A stretch of 64,000 nt of DNA from [Clostridium] innocuum (GCA_012317185.1 CP048838.1:4216001-4280000); one strand, 5' to 3'. Counted from the stretch's first letter, positions 1 to 9,003 are shown. Notes: generated by a model from the sequence alone, not told the origin. Program-made: numbers and translations.

Positions 1-19
1 TAAAGACAAGGAGCTGATT

Positions 20-2182
20 ATGATGGTATATAAATCTTTCAAGAAAAGCAGTCGGAATAAAGATATGAGTGCTGTCTTGCAAACAGAATTCGAACAAAAA
101 AGCAGCATTGATCTCAGTGATGTACAGATTCATTATAACTCTTCCTTGCCTAAGCAATACATGGCTGACGCCATTGCACATAATAATCAGATAGATATCG
201 CTTCCGGAAAAGAACACCTGCTGCGACATGAGCTTACTCACATTATCCAACAAAAGCAAGGGCTCGTAGATGTCACGGAAAAGCGAGGAAATCATTATAT
301 CAATAGCAGTAGTGTTTTGGAAAAGGGGGCAGACAATGCCGTTATAAAGCGTAAGCCACCGATGCATAAGCAGCAAAATATTATACAGATGGCCCCCATT
401 ACCGATCAGGAAATTATAGACCAGATACTAAAGGCTGGCGTTATATACATCAATCCCCTGTATCCTGAACTCAAAGCCTTCTTTAAGGATGCAGACTCTG
501 ATGATATAACTACAGAAACACTTCATGCCATTATTGAATTTGTTTATCGAACCGATACTGCTTCTGTTTCATACCTGCACAATCTCTTTCAGACATTCCC
601 ATTTAAAGCTAACATACCAATATATATGGATTTTATACAGTTTATAAATCGTTACCCTGAATTAGGTCCATCACTTTTAAATTTTACTAATATACTCGGT
701 ATTTCTGCTTCTGATTATCTCATAAGTGCATTTTCAAAAATCCCTGCCCTTGTTATAGATACCTTTGATTTACTGGTTATGCAACAAGATAATATTGCTG
801 CATTTTCTACTCTTTTTCAAGAGCAGATACCTATGTGCGCGTCAGATATTATGGTCTCTGAAAATATTACGATGGCAAACCTCGGAGATTCCATCTATAA
901 TATATTAGGTGAAAAGTCTTTTACTTTATTTAATGATTGTATATCAAAGCTTGTACACTGCTGTATACCAGCCAGTATTAGTGATGTTTTGCTTGGATGT
1001 AATCTGAATGTTACAGAATATATTCTAACTGTCATAGATGGACAGGTTTATACTGCTGACGCTGCAGCTACAGAAATAGATATGAAAATGTTTTTACGCA
1101 GGCTTCAATTAACCACTGATTATGTTCAGAGTATTTACAACAAATTCCATGGAAAGTATTTGATAAAGCCTACTGGCAGCGATCCACATTTGCAGGGACG
1201 CCAGGTCGTATTTCTTATCAATGCTTCGGGCGGTATTTTTGTCTATAAAAATCGTCCACTAGAGGTAGATAATGAGCTCGCTGGCAAAAATGGCTTTTTA
1301 GAGGAAGCAGGAGAGCTTTTAATAACAGATCCTGAGATGCAATTTCAAGGAATGTGCATTGATCCTGTATCACACATGGAGGAAGTCATTTCTCCTTTAG
1401 GCGCTCCAAAAACAGAACCACTTGATTTAGATACCGCTAAAAGAAACTATTTTCAGCTTGGTGCTTTGCAGGCGATTGCAAGCGTTACCGGAATAGTTGA
1501 TCTCCACGCAGACAACATTATATTTTCTGCAGTTGGACTTCACATTATTGATGCAGAATGTTCATTTCTATCTTTTACTGATACGTTAATAGAGCATGAC
1601 AGAACAAGCCCTTTCATAATGCTTTACTCCCCGTCCATGTTAAGCTACACAAATTCAGTCTTTTCAATCAAAATGCCTGACGACCAGGTTGTACTTTCTA
1701 CAACCAAATCTCCACTGCTTATGGAGATGTTCTATAAAGGAAAGAACTACACATTAATAAAAATCAAAGCAGAGAAGGCTACCTTTCTTCAAATACTATC
1801 TAAACACCTTGTCAATATACTTAGCTCCCGGATTGTTCCTATCGGGACAGGTGACTTTGGTGAATTGATGTATCGTTATGCCTTTTCAAACAATAAAGAA
1901 GATCTTCTGATGAATACCATCGAAAGGATAACAACTGATCTAATGAATGACAGCTACGCATATATGGCAGGACATCCAAAGCCTGTCTTTCAGTTTGATG
2001 TAATGCACAATGTGCTATACGATGCCTTCGAAAACCACACCATTCCGGCTTTGGAATTTCAATGGTCCACATCTAAAATATATATGGATTCTCAGGAAAT
2101 ATGTGCGCTTCATTATCGTAGAAACGGTACAATCGTATCCTTTATTCTAGAAAAGGTGGCACAGATGATTGACTCTCTTTAA
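20..2182 (+). CDS. eCIS-core (DUF4157) / LanM-dehydratase-like fusion protein
   Basis: Residues about 30-85 match the DUF4157/eCIS_core pattern, including the zinc-peptidase motif H70-E-L-T-H74 followed by IIQQKQG. This domain marks proteins linked to extracellular contractile injection systems, often at the N-terminus of effectors. The central part (100-390) is helical and unrecognised. Residues 395-515 resemble the lanthipeptide-synthetase (LanM) dehydratase domain, DUF4135: a VYK(N)R-type segment with K410, then D494-L-H496-A-D-N499 and D511-A-E513, the kinase-like catalytic signature. There is no LanC cyclase domain and no precursor peptide nearby, so a lanthipeptide enzyme is unlikely; I infer an effector that modifies or phosphorylates a target. 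No signal peptide or TM is seen. AAGGAG lies 6 nt before the ATG at 20. It is convergent with the LytTR gene, the stops being 6 nt apart. Confidence 0.7.
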   Translation: MMVYKSFKKSSRNKDMSAVLQTEFEQKSSIDLSDVQIHYNSSLPKQYMADAIAHNNQIDIASGKEHLLRHELTHIIQQKQGLVDVTEKRGNHYINSSSVLEKGADNAVIKRKPPMHKQQNIIQMAPITDQEIIDQILKAGVIYINPLYPELKAFFKDADSDDITTETLHAIIEFVYRTDTASVSYLHNLFQTFPFKANIPIYMDFIQFINRYPELGPSLLNFTNILGISASDYLISAFSKIPALVIDTFDLLVMQQDNIAAFSTLFQEQIPMCASDIMVSENITMANLGDSIYNILGEKSFTLFNDCISKLVHCCIPASISDVLLGCNLNVTEYILTVIDGQVYTADAAATEIDMKMFLRRLQLTTDYVQSIYNKFHGKYLIKPTGSDPHLQGRQVVFLINASGGIFVYKNRPLEVDNELAGKNGFLEEAGELLITDPEMQFQGMCIDPVSHMEEVISPLGAPKTEPLDLDTAKRNYFQLGALQAIASVTGIVDLHADNIIFSAVGLHIIDAECSFLSFTDTLIEHDRTSPFIMLYSPSMLSYTNSVFSIKMPDDQVVLSTTKSPLLMEMFYKGKNYTLIKIKAEKATFLQILSKHLVNILSSRIVPIGTGDFGELMYRYAFSNNKEDLLMNTIERITTDLMNDSYAYMAGHPKPVFQFDVMHNVLYDAFENHTIPALEFQWSTSKIYMDSQEICALHYRRNGTIVSFILEKVAQMIDSL

Positions 2183-2188
2183 TCAATA

Positions 2189-2896
2189 TTAAACACCTGC
2201 GATATGCAGCCTGCATTTTTGATAGACTTCCTTTTTTCTACCACGACTGATATAAAGAACTCTTTGATTCCGCATCGTGATCTGATTCCCATGAATTTGT
2301 TCGATGTAAGCTGGATTAACAATTACGCCGCGATTGATCAGAAGACAGCCATGGCAGGATAGTGTATCCTGTGCATATTTTATCGTCGCGCGATCCTTCC
2401 AACAGTTTTCCCGCCCATTAATATAAAGATAGTTCTTATTGCATTCGATAAAGTAAATATCCTGTATATGTAGTTTTCGCTGTGTATCCGGGTGTTGGAA
2501 ATAATAGCATTCTTCCTTTTCATACAGATACTGCAGTTTTTCTTTCAGAGCAACACAATCCTGTGCAATGTGGGAGCAGCGAAGGACAAAGAACCAGGGA
2601 AAAAGCTGCATCGTGAAGAAATCCTCACTATCGTTACAGAGAAAGATCATTTTTGCCTTTTTAAAACAGGAGAACAGTGCCATAATCTTATGATTTATTT
2701 CCTGAAGAGTATCCGCATGCAGAACGATGTAATCAAAATTTTTTTCAGAAGGAAAAACCGGTTTTTTCTGCAAAAAATTCATTTGTACGCTGTGAAGTGA
2801 ATATCCGCTGCCAGCAACACAGGCATCTGTGATTATCTGACGCTGTTTCGCTTCTACATCAATGAAAAGGAACGTAAGTATGCCTGTATGGTTCAT
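2189..2896 (-). CDS. LytTR-domain response regulator with degenerate receiver
   Basis: 235 aa. The C-terminal ~100 residues form a LytTR DNA-binding domain: the stretch around IYFIECNKNYLYI, then LLINRGVIVNPAYIEQI and a basic end with SRGRKKEVYQK. The N-terminal ~120 residues look like a receiver fold, but the usual phospho-acceptor segment reads FDYIVLHAD, so the aspartate position appears shifted or lost and phosphorylation is doubtful. It probably acts as a DNA-binding regulator in the cytoplasm. The gene faces the eCIS-core gene and lies downstream of the AgrC/AgrA-like pair on the same strand, but a terminator separates them. A GGGGTG ribosome site precedes the ATG. Specific targets cannot be read from the sequence. 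Confidence 0.8.
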   Translation of the reverse strand: MNHTGILTFLFIDVEAKQRQIITDACVAGSGYSLHSVQMNFLQKKPVFPSEKNFDYIVLHADTLQEINHKIMALFSCFKKAKMIFLCNDSEDFFTMQLFPWFFVLRCSHIAQDCVALKEKLQYLYEKEECYYFQHPDTQRKLHIQDIYFIECNKNYLYINGRENCWKDRATIKYAQDTLSCHGCLLINRGVIVNPAYIEQIHGNQITMRNQRVLYISRGRKKEVYQKCRLHIAGV

Positions 2897-2993
2897 GAAA
2901 CATCACCCCTGTTAATATCCCCCAAGATCATATGCACACTTTCATGTGTTAATTATATGACAAATCTAAACATCATACATTACCACTCGGTAG

Positions 2994-3017
2994 AAAAAAC
3001 TGCCAGTAAGGCAGTTT
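2994..3017 (-). terminator. Rho-independent terminator after the histidine kinase
   Basis: On the minus strand AAACTGCC, loop TTACT and GGCAGTTT form an 8-bp perfect stem followed by a run of T. It lies 12 nt past the histidine-kinase stop and ends the two-component operon before the next LytTR gene. Confidence 0.85.
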
Positions 3018-3028
3018 GCTTTTCGAAA

Positions 3029-4366
3029 TCAGGGATACAGGATAAAGCTTGCGATAAATTTTGTGTCTGCTTTATAGAAAGCTGCATTTCCACCATACTT
3101 TTCGCATACCGTTCTCATGTTGATCATGCCATAGCTATGCTTCTGTGAATGCTTTTTAGGCACTATCATCCCTGAATCGGCTTTGTAATTACATTCATTT
3201 TCCACACGAATCAATAGATACTCATCCACATAACGAATATAGATTTGAATATCTGCCAGTTCTGTCAGCTCACTTTCCTGTATCGCATTTTCCAGTGCAT
3301 TCCCCAGCAGAACAGTTAGGTCAATCGCTTCGATTGGCGGCGCCTTCACAACAACAGCATCTATCTCTATGGGTATACACGCACTTGCGCAGCGTTGCAT
3401 ATAGTAATTCAGAATACTATCAAGCAAAGGACAGGCTGTATATTTCTGTTGACTGACTTCATCAATTGATCGGGTATATTGTGTGAGGTAGCAATCCAGA
3501 TCCTCCAGCCTGTTTTCCTGCAGCATTGAGCGGATTACATTCAGATGATGCTGCAGATCGTGGCGGATTTTTCTCGCATCCTCGATACTGCTGGTAATTT
3601 TTTCATATTGCGTCTGAAAGGATTCCAGCTGCTGATTTAGCTCCTGATTTGTTAGTGAGACCTTAAGCTCGGAAAAATACATATAATATACGATTGCATC
3701 CGTAGCCAGCACTGATGTGAGAAAAAGCAGCATATCCCTGTCATCGAGGAATCCGGCCGTACGATTCGTCATCGTAAAAATACAAAGACAATAAAGAAAC
3801 ATGACAGAGACAAGATACAGACAGCCTCTTTGCGCTGCAGCACGATCCATCGCAGGGAGTATACGAGCCATGGTATTCCTCATAAACAGTGCAACCAGAG
3901 GATAGCTTACGATGAGTAACAGCAGATTCACACCTACATTTTTATTATAAATTGTATACGTAGGGTCATAAAATATGGAAGAGCTTATGTTAACGAATGG
4001 TGTTACGAACGTAAAGATGACGGCACCGTAATGTATGACTGTCATATAAACCAGTAGTTTTTTTATAAATAGCTCCTGTGTGTGACGATAGATATATCCG
4101 GCTGTTATCAGCAAAACTACCAGAAAATACATATCAGCTGCGCCTCTCATATTCGCAAAGCCGCTTCCATCCCTGGTATATAGATAATTCATAAGGAGGG
4201 TGAACACCAGGGCTGCAAAAGTGAGACCAGCTGAGCAAAAGCATAGAATTTGCTTTTTCCCGCCATAAATCAGATGATTGAGAAACGGCAGGCAGGCAAG
4301 GAAAGCAAACGGCAGAGTCTGCAGTAAAAAGCCGGCAAAGTGCAAGAATAATAGATTTACTGACAT
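3029..4366 (-). CDS. AgrC-like GHKL sensor histidine kinase
   Basis: 445 aa from the chosen start. About six hydrophobic segments fill residues 1-200, then comes a coiled-coil linker and an H-box (RHDLQHHLNVI) with the phospho-accepting histidine. An N-box (LLGNALENAIQE) and a G-box ending HSYGMINMRTV follow, typical of the HATPase_c_5/GHKL family that pairs with LytTR regulators. The ATG at 4366 overlaps the stop of the upstream response-regulator gene by 10 nt, which suggests translational coupling; an in-frame start 37 codons further upstream would sit deep inside that gene and is less likely. Peptide sensing is known for AgrC relatives, but no AgrB/AgrD-like genes are visible here, so the ligand is unknown. 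Confidence 0.88.
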   Translation of the reverse strand: MSVNLLFLHFAGFLLQTLPFAFLACLPFLNHLIYGGKKQILCFCSAGLTFAALVFTLLMNYLYTRDGSGFANMRGAADMYFLVVLLITAGYIYRHTQELFIKKLLVYMTVIHYGAVIFTFVTPFVNISSSIFYDPTYTIYNKNVGVNLLLLIVSYPLVALFMRNTMARILPAMDRAAAQRGCLYLVSVMFLYCLCIFTMTNRTAGFLDDRDMLLFLTSVLATDAIVYYMYFSELKVSLTNQELNQQLESFQTQYEKITSSIEDARKIRHDLQHHLNVIRSMLQENRLEDLDCYLTQYTRSIDEVSQQKYTACPLLDSILNYYMQRCASACIPIEIDAVVVKAPPIEAIDLTVLLGNALENAIQESELTELADIQIYIRYVDEYLLIRVENECNYKADSGMIVPKKHSQKHSYGMINMRTVCEKYGGNAAFYKADTKFIASFILYP

Positions 4367-5106
4367 AACAGTGTACCAGCTTCTGATCTTTGAAAAAGAT
4401 AATCGTGATATTTCTGTAATACCTGACTTCTTCTCCGGCGGCTTATGATAATCGTTGTACCGTCTCTTAACAGACAATTTCCGTCACGGTAAATTTGCTT
4501 GATAAAGGACAGGTTTACAATTAAGCCACGACTTACGGTAATCAGCTCTTCTTCCTGTATTTCTTCTTCCAGTCGGACAAATGGCATATTAAGGAAGAAC
4601 GGACTTTCCATTCTGGAAAGATATATTTCAACCCCTTTGTTTCTGCTTTCTATTTTTTGTATCCGATGAATTGGCAGCTCGCATATAGTTCGTTCTGTTT
4701 GCAGCTTCAATGTGTGCAAAGGCAGGCGCATGCGTTCAAAATAACGACGAAACATTTCCTGTATCTGAAAGTCTGTCAAGGGTTTCACAATATAATGAAT
4801 TGCATTTAACTGAAATGCTTCCGGTGCATATTCTTTACTGGTTGTGAGAAACGCAACTTCAAGGGATTCCTGTAGCTGCCGGGCTTGTTGAATGATTTGC
4901 ACACCATTCTCCTCTTTCAGATAGATATCCATAATGATGAGATCACATGGAATATTCAGGCGCAGGGAATGCAGAAGCTCTTCTCCAGATGTATAAAGGG
5001 TTAATCGACATTCAAAGGAGAACCTTTTTTCTGCTTTATGAATTGCTTCATGAAGCACGACGGCATCCAGATGATCATCTTCACAAATAACGACATTCAA
5101 AGCCAT
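4357..5106 (-). CDS. AgrA-like LytTR response regulator
   Basis: 249 aa. The N-terminal receiver has the acidic pocket in VVICEDDH, the acceptor aspartate in DLIIMDIYL, a TTS switch segment and the lysine in HYIVKPL, so it looks phosphorylatable. The C-terminal LytTR domain has IQKIESRNKGVEIYL and ITVSRGLIVNLSFIKQI and ends in a basic RRRRSQVLQKYHDYL. The ATG at 5106 has a strong GGGGGAG site 4 nt upstream and is preferred over a TTG seven codons earlier. It forms an operon with the downstream kinase. Its regulon may include the divergent cyclase-like gene at 5374, which shares the intergenic region; this is inference. Confidence 0.88.
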   Translation of the reverse strand: MALNVVICEDDHLDAVVLHEAIHKAEKRFSFECRLTLYTSGEELLHSLRLNIPCDLIIMDIYLKEENGVQIIQQARQLQESLEVAFLTTSKEYAPEAFQLNAIHYIVKPLTDFQIQEMFRRYFERMRLPLHTLKLQTERTICELPIHRIQKIESRNKGVEIYLSRMESPFFLNMPFVRLEEEIQEEELITVSRGLIVNLSFIKQIYRDGNCLLRDGTTIIISRRRRSQVLQKYHDYLFQRSEAGTLLCQ

Positions 5107-5373
5107 ATTACTCCCCCTTTTGGACAATATTATATCATGAATAAATTATTACGGTATAGTGGAGTTTATGAAGCATAAAAATATGATCGTATGTATCAAT
5201 ATACGGATACTTTCTGGTGATCCGTCAGCAAATGTTTTAACCTTTTCTTTCTGCTTACGTTGTATTAATAACTCAGAATTGCATTATCCTGCAGTAAATT
5301 TGGACATTTTCACACATTCAGATTCCATTCATCTGAAAATCATTACAATAATAGTCATTAGGAGGTACATATT

Positions 5374-6357
5374 ATGTACATAAAAGATACAATATTAAAA
5401 AGTTTGGCTATGGCCAACATGGATCCTATTATCACTATGAACCGGGATCCTCTGTCACATCCGTCGTACGAGGCATTTTTAGAAGTAATGAAAAAGGAAA
5501 GGAAAACAGCTGCGGAAGCAGAAGCATTGTGGAAGCTACTGATCGATGGCTTTCGTCACCAAAGAGAACTGAACAAGGATGCTCAAAAAGAAGCCGAAAT
5601 TATCAAAGATGCTGTCCAGTTCAATGCCCTGTTGATGAAGTACAAAATTCCAGAGCCTCTGAAATCAATTTATCAGGAGAATTACATTTACTTTTCTGAA
5701 AAAATTGCCAAAGCTTCCAGTTCTGATAAACAGAAACGGGCGAATGAAAATTACATGAGTTTCCTACGTGGTGTCGTTCGCTCCACCAATCCTGAGTTTG
5801 AGCAATTCGCCAATCAGCTTCGAGCTTTATTGATAATACCGGGAGGTCGTGAGCTTGCTTTATGGTCAGGCGGTATTGATCTGAGCATTTTCTCTTATGA
5901 AAAAAGCCGCTGTCCTCTGGAACAGACAGTTCTCGGTAAGCTGTTAAACACGATGCCAATTACTACTTTATGGAATCTGGAAGCACCACTATGGAATATT
6001 ATTTCCAGAACCTTTGTTTCTCAATACGGCCGGCTTCCGGTTCATGTATATTTCCGCGTGCTTGACAACGCCAGTGTATTATTACGCCAGGAGCTGCCAC
6101 TCATGCAGAAGATCAATCCATCCGTCGCTATTCACTGGCACCCTGTGTTTAATTACCCAATCGGTATGGCAGAGGTTGGTGTTCATGGGGAAGCTATCAC
6201 AGAGTCCGGGCGCGGCATTGATGATATGAAAGCGGCTGCAGAGTTACTGATTGCAAAATTAGGGGCAGCCAGCTATAAAGCAAACAGGCAGGCATTTGAA
6301 CGTGCAAATAGTGATTACTTCGATCCGACACGTCCTCCTTTTGCAATTGATGATTAA
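5374..6357 (+). CDS. CD38/ADP-ribosyl-cyclase-like NAD-consuming enzyme (putative effector)
   Basis: 327 aa. Residues 160-275 align by eye with CD38 and Aplysia ADP-ribosyl cyclase: LW164-SG matches the W-S box, LE183-QTVLGKLL matches LEDTLLG, LW207-NIISRTF matches FWKTVSRRF, VHVYF matches VHVML, and E240 in RQELP sits where the catalytic glutamate of the SVEV box falls. These cover Trp125, Glu146, Trp189 and Glu226 of CD38. Known members convert NAD to cyclic ADP-ribose or ADP-ribose plus nicotinamide. Residues 1-155 are helical and unrecognised and could be a delivery or inhibitory domain. There is no signal peptide or TM. GGAGG precedes the ATG with 8-nt spacing, and a terminator follows. 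It is a single-gene unit divergent from the AgrA-like gene. The fold call is from remembered alignments only. Confidence 0.65.
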   Translation: MYIKDTILKSLAMANMDPIITMNRDPLSHPSYEAFLEVMKKERKTAAEAEALWKLLIDGFRHQRELNKDAQKEAEIIKDAVQFNALLMKYKIPEPLKSIYQENYIYFSEKIAKASSSDKQKRANENYMSFLRGVVRSTNPEFEQFANQLRALLIIPGGRELALWSGGIDLSIFSYEKSRCPLEQTVLGKLLNTMPITTLWNLEAPLWNIISRTFVSQYGRLPVHVYFRVLDNASVLLRQELPLMQKINPSVAIHWHPVFNYPIGMAEVGVHGEAITESGRGIDDMKAAAELLIAKLGAASYKANRQAFERANSDYFDPTRPPFAIDD

Positions 6358-6371
6358 CTGAAAATAGAAAG

Positions 6372-6396
6372 ACTGACAGCATCTGTCAGTTTTTTC
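6372..6396 (+). terminator. Rho-independent terminator after the cyclase-like gene
   Basis: ACTGACAG, loop CAT and CTGTCAGT form a perfect 8-bp stem followed by TTTTTCTTTC. It starts 15 nt after the stop of the cyclase-like gene. Confidence 0.9.
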
Positions 6397-6410
6397 TTTC
6401 ATGATTATTT

Positions 6411-6764
6411 AGTTATTTTATAAAGCCGATATCCCTTACATGATAAAGAGCTTTCATCCATTGTATGGTTACACTATAATAAGAATTTTCATTGGATCAA
6501 TCCTTTATGTAACTCACCTTTTATGTATTTCTTTATGGAGGATTATCAACTGAAATTACATAATTTAGTTCCGATCATATATATGAACTGAAATTAATAA
6601 AAACGATCTGCTTCAATTGGTTTGTTATTAGATTTAGTGGTTTACTATTTATGCAGCCCTCATGATATTGTAACTTATGGTGATCGATTGGTAACATCCT
6701 GCCTGTTTCTGAAATTTCGCGTTTAAAATCATTACGATAGATTACATATGGGAGGGGATTTCAA
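6411..6764. other. Intergenic region upstream of a LytTR gene
   Basis: About 350 AT-rich bases without a supported gene. It should hold the promoter of the LytTR gene at 6765. I see no convincing operator repeat, riboswitch or RNA gene. Confidence 0.4.
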
Positions 6765-7202
6765 ATGAATTTTATAATACAGATTGATAATACCATAACA
6801 GAAGACACAATTATACTGCGGGCGTGCAGTAGAAACAAGAATTATATTTATAATGTAATCCTTTATCTACAGAAAAACAGTTCACGAATTAAAGTATATG
6901 ATGAACTGCATAATCTTTACCTTGTCACCTGTCACGAGATATATTATATAGAGAATATAGATCATAAAGTATATATCTATACAGAAAAAGATGTCTATCG
7001 CTGTTACCTTCGATTTTCAGAATTAAAAAAGCAACTGCATAATTGTGGCTTCTGTCAAATAAATCAGAGCACTCTGGTTAATTCAATTCATATAAAATCT
7101 GTTCGTATTGAAAAAGACTGCCACCGGAGCATAACTCTAGATAATGAGGAATGTCTAATCGTCAATCGCAGATATCGCTCTTTTTTAAAAGATCAGGTTT
7201 AA
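6765..7202 (+). CDS. Stand-alone LytTR DNA-binding protein
   Basis: 145 aa. The last ~100 residues are a LytTR domain: YEIYYIENIDHKVYIYTEK-like strands, the central FSELKKQLHNCGFCQINQS helix and strand, then NSIHIKSV and a basic NRRYRSFLKD end. The first 40 residues are short and carry no receiver, so this is a single-domain regulator of the LytTR family with no visible input domain. A GGGAGGGG ribosome site precedes the ATG. It is monocistronic, with a large hairpin downstream. As the third LytTR gene within 5 kb, it may tune the neighbouring effector genes, which is inference. Confidence 0.8.
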   Translation: MNFIIQIDNTITEDTIILRACSRNKNYIYNVILYLQKNSSRIKVYDELHNLYLVTCHEIYYIENIDHKVYIYTEKDVYRCYLRFSELKKQLHNCGFCQINQSTLVNSIHIKSVRIEKDCHRSITLDNEECLIVNRRYRSFLKDQV

Positions 7203-7281
7203 CAGATTGCTGCCTTATTTATTTGAATAAAAAATGATAATAGTACCATACGGTTTTTTCTTACGTTAGAGTGTTTGTAAA

Positions 7282-7332
7282 AAGGAGAATTCAAATTCTA
7301 TTGCTTTTCTACAATAGTGTTGAATTCTCCTT
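7282..7332. terminator. Long hairpin, probable bidirectional terminator
   Basis: A 13-bp perfect inverted repeat (AAGGAGAATTCAA at 7282-7294 and its complement at 7320-7332) encloses a second 6-bp stem (CTATTG/CAATAG). It sits between the convergent LytTR gene and the toxin-like operon. Only short T runs follow, so terminator function is likely rather than certain. Confidence 0.55.
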
Positions 7333-7423
7333 ATCTGTATTTATGCACAATCGGTTAGCCTGATGATTGAATATGAGTGAGTAAGGCCCTAGCATAGGAC
7401 ACAAGCATCCTGTTGTTTATTAT

Positions 7424-7879
7424 TCAGCTTTCTTCATCTATATAGATATGCTGAAGCTTATCCCGATAATCTGTTATCAGTCTGCGTAGGCTTTCCTTAT
7501 CCGGATCATTTATCATATTATGAAAAGCATCCTGTATATCATGATGCAGCATTTCAATTAGCCACTGCTCATAAATATCAACAAATTCCTCTATCTGCGG
7601 GATTTCCGGAACCGGCTTTAGACTCATCCAAGATTTCAATGCCTGTTTATAAAAATCAGCATCATCATCTAAAGACTCTTGGAGATCTGTATACTGATTC
7701 TTCTGCAATGCATTCCATCCAAAGTCCCATGTCAGCATAATTTTATAGAGTTTGCTTTGCATACCAATATGCAGAATTTTTAGATTTTGATAATTCATTC
7801 TTTCAGTATCCGTTAAGTTCTTTTCTTTATCTTCAATAACCTTCAACAGCTGCTTTAGTCTTTTACTTTTTTCTGTCAT
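7424..7879 (-). CDS. Small helical protein, last gene of the toxin-like operon
   Basis: 151 aa from the ATG that overlaps the stop of the upstream metallopeptidase gene (ATGA), the start I chose; in-frame ATGs 5 and 12 codons upstream are possible. The protein is charged and almost wholly helical, without signal peptide, TM or a motif I recognise. Its position as the last translationally coupled gene after two pore-former-like proteins and a lipoprotein peptidase suggests an accessory, chaperone or immunity role. That rests on context only. Confidence 0.6.
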   Translation of the reverse strand: MTEKSKRLKQLLKVIEDKEKNLTDTERMNYQNLKILHIGMQSKLYKIMLTWDFGWNALQKNQYTDLQESLDDDADFYKQALKSWMSLKPVPEIPQIEEFVDIYEQWLIEMLHHDIQDAFHNMINDPDKESLRRLITDYRDKLQHIYIDEES

Positions 7880-9003
7880 TCTGTAATTCTCCATTCCTGT
7901 ATCAAATGCTTCCAAATCATTCCGGTTGTCCAGTATACCTGCATAGCATAGCCGTCTTTCCCCATATAGCTTGTCATATCGTGCCGGATCAGTTTATGTT
8001 CAACACTATCATAGGGTATCTGACTTGATGTTATCAGTGTACCACTCCCCTGCTTTTCATCATTTTTCCCACCATGAATATATGGATTTAATCCGCTTGC
8101 TGCAGTACCCGGATGAAGCATATCTGTACCTTTCATTCCATATGGCGGAATGTTTACCTCCGGATTCAACTGACCGCCAGCATACTCATCACCAATTTGA
8201 TAAAAGTGTGAAATTTCATGTACCATCGTTATTGCTGTTTCATCACCGTTTTCAAGTATAACAGTCGTATCTGCACCAAACGTAAAGCCGCTTAAAGCGT
8301 CCTTTTGATCATTCAAATCCATTTTTTCCGGTGATAGACCGATAACACCATCGCATTCAAATTCATTTTTTAAATGCTTTAACAGATTCCAGGTACGAAG
8401 TCTGCCAAACCATGTGTCCATATCGTACATATCCCCTCTAATATCCAAAGAATCATGCAGTATCAGCTGCAATCCGTTCCGGGATAAGGGTAACCTTTTT
8501 AATATCTCATTATGCCAGGTTTGCATTTGGGTATTCATGACGGAATGCTCCTTTTTTTTCTTAGATGTCAGAAGCGGTACAATCAGAAATTTCTTCACTG
8601 GTATAACGGTTGTATTAACACTCTCTTTTTTGCAGGCATCCCCTATCTGTACCTCAAACTGCATATCCCCCTGTTGAATATCTGTATATGGAATATAAAA
8701 CAGGATTTCATCTTTGTTTGTTTCCTCCGGATGATAATCATGCTTTGTATCTGAATTGTCCAGAGTGGCTCTGGCAGCCTTTTGCAAGCTTTGATCGAAA
8801 CAGGAGTCCTTAGATTTTGCGAGCAGGATGCTGTTACGCTTTGCCACATGTGTTGAAATCGCAGCAGGTGTGCCATCGTGTTCATTGATACCATATCCGA
8901 GTGCCTGATCAAAAACAAGCTCATAGTCACAGGATGTTTTCTGCGAAGCACTCTCACAGCCAAAGCAGCCTATGATCAGAATGAATAGAATGAATTTCTT
9001 CAT
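7876..9003 (-). CDS. Lipoprotein zinc metallopeptidase, M64-like
   Basis: 375 aa. The N-terminus has a short lysine start, a hydrophobic core and a lipobox-like IIGC-FGC end (Cys13 or Cys16), so it is probably a membrane-anchored lipoprotein on the outer face. Residues 261-274 read VHEISHFYQIGDEY: the HExxH motif followed by G-D-E-Y, the arrangement of IgA-type M64 peptidases (HExxH...DEY), in which the late acidic residue helps bind zinc. Residues 136-200 form a predicted alpha/beta part of the catalytic domain. Its ATG overlaps the stop of the coiled-coil gene upstream (ATGA), so it belongs to that operon. Possible roles are toxin processing or host-protein cleavage; no substrate can be read. 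Confidence 0.75.
   Translation of the reverse strand: MKKFILFILIIGCFGCESASQKTSCDYELVFDQALGYGINEHDGTPAAISTHVAKRNSILLAKSKDSCFDQSLQKAARATLDNSDTKHDYHPEETNKDEILFYIPYTDIQQGDMQFEVQIGDACKKESVNTTVIPVKKFLIVPLLTSKKKKEHSVMNTQMQTWHNEILKRLPLSRNGLQLILHDSLDIRGDMYDMDTWFGRLRTWNLLKHLKNEFECDGVIGLSPEKMDLNDQKDALSGFTFGADTTVILENGDETAITMVHEISHFYQIGDEYAGGQLNPEVNIPPYGMKGTDMLHPGTAASGLNPYIHGGKNDEKQGSGTLITSSQIPYDSVEHKLIRHDMTSYMGKDGYAMQVYWTTGMIWKHLIQEWRITE

Noticed and set aside
20..2182. A lanthipeptide biosynthesis locus.
   Set aside because: No LanC domain, no precursor peptide with a leader, no LanT transporter or immunity genes; only the dehydratase-like part is present and it is fused to an eCIS-core domain.
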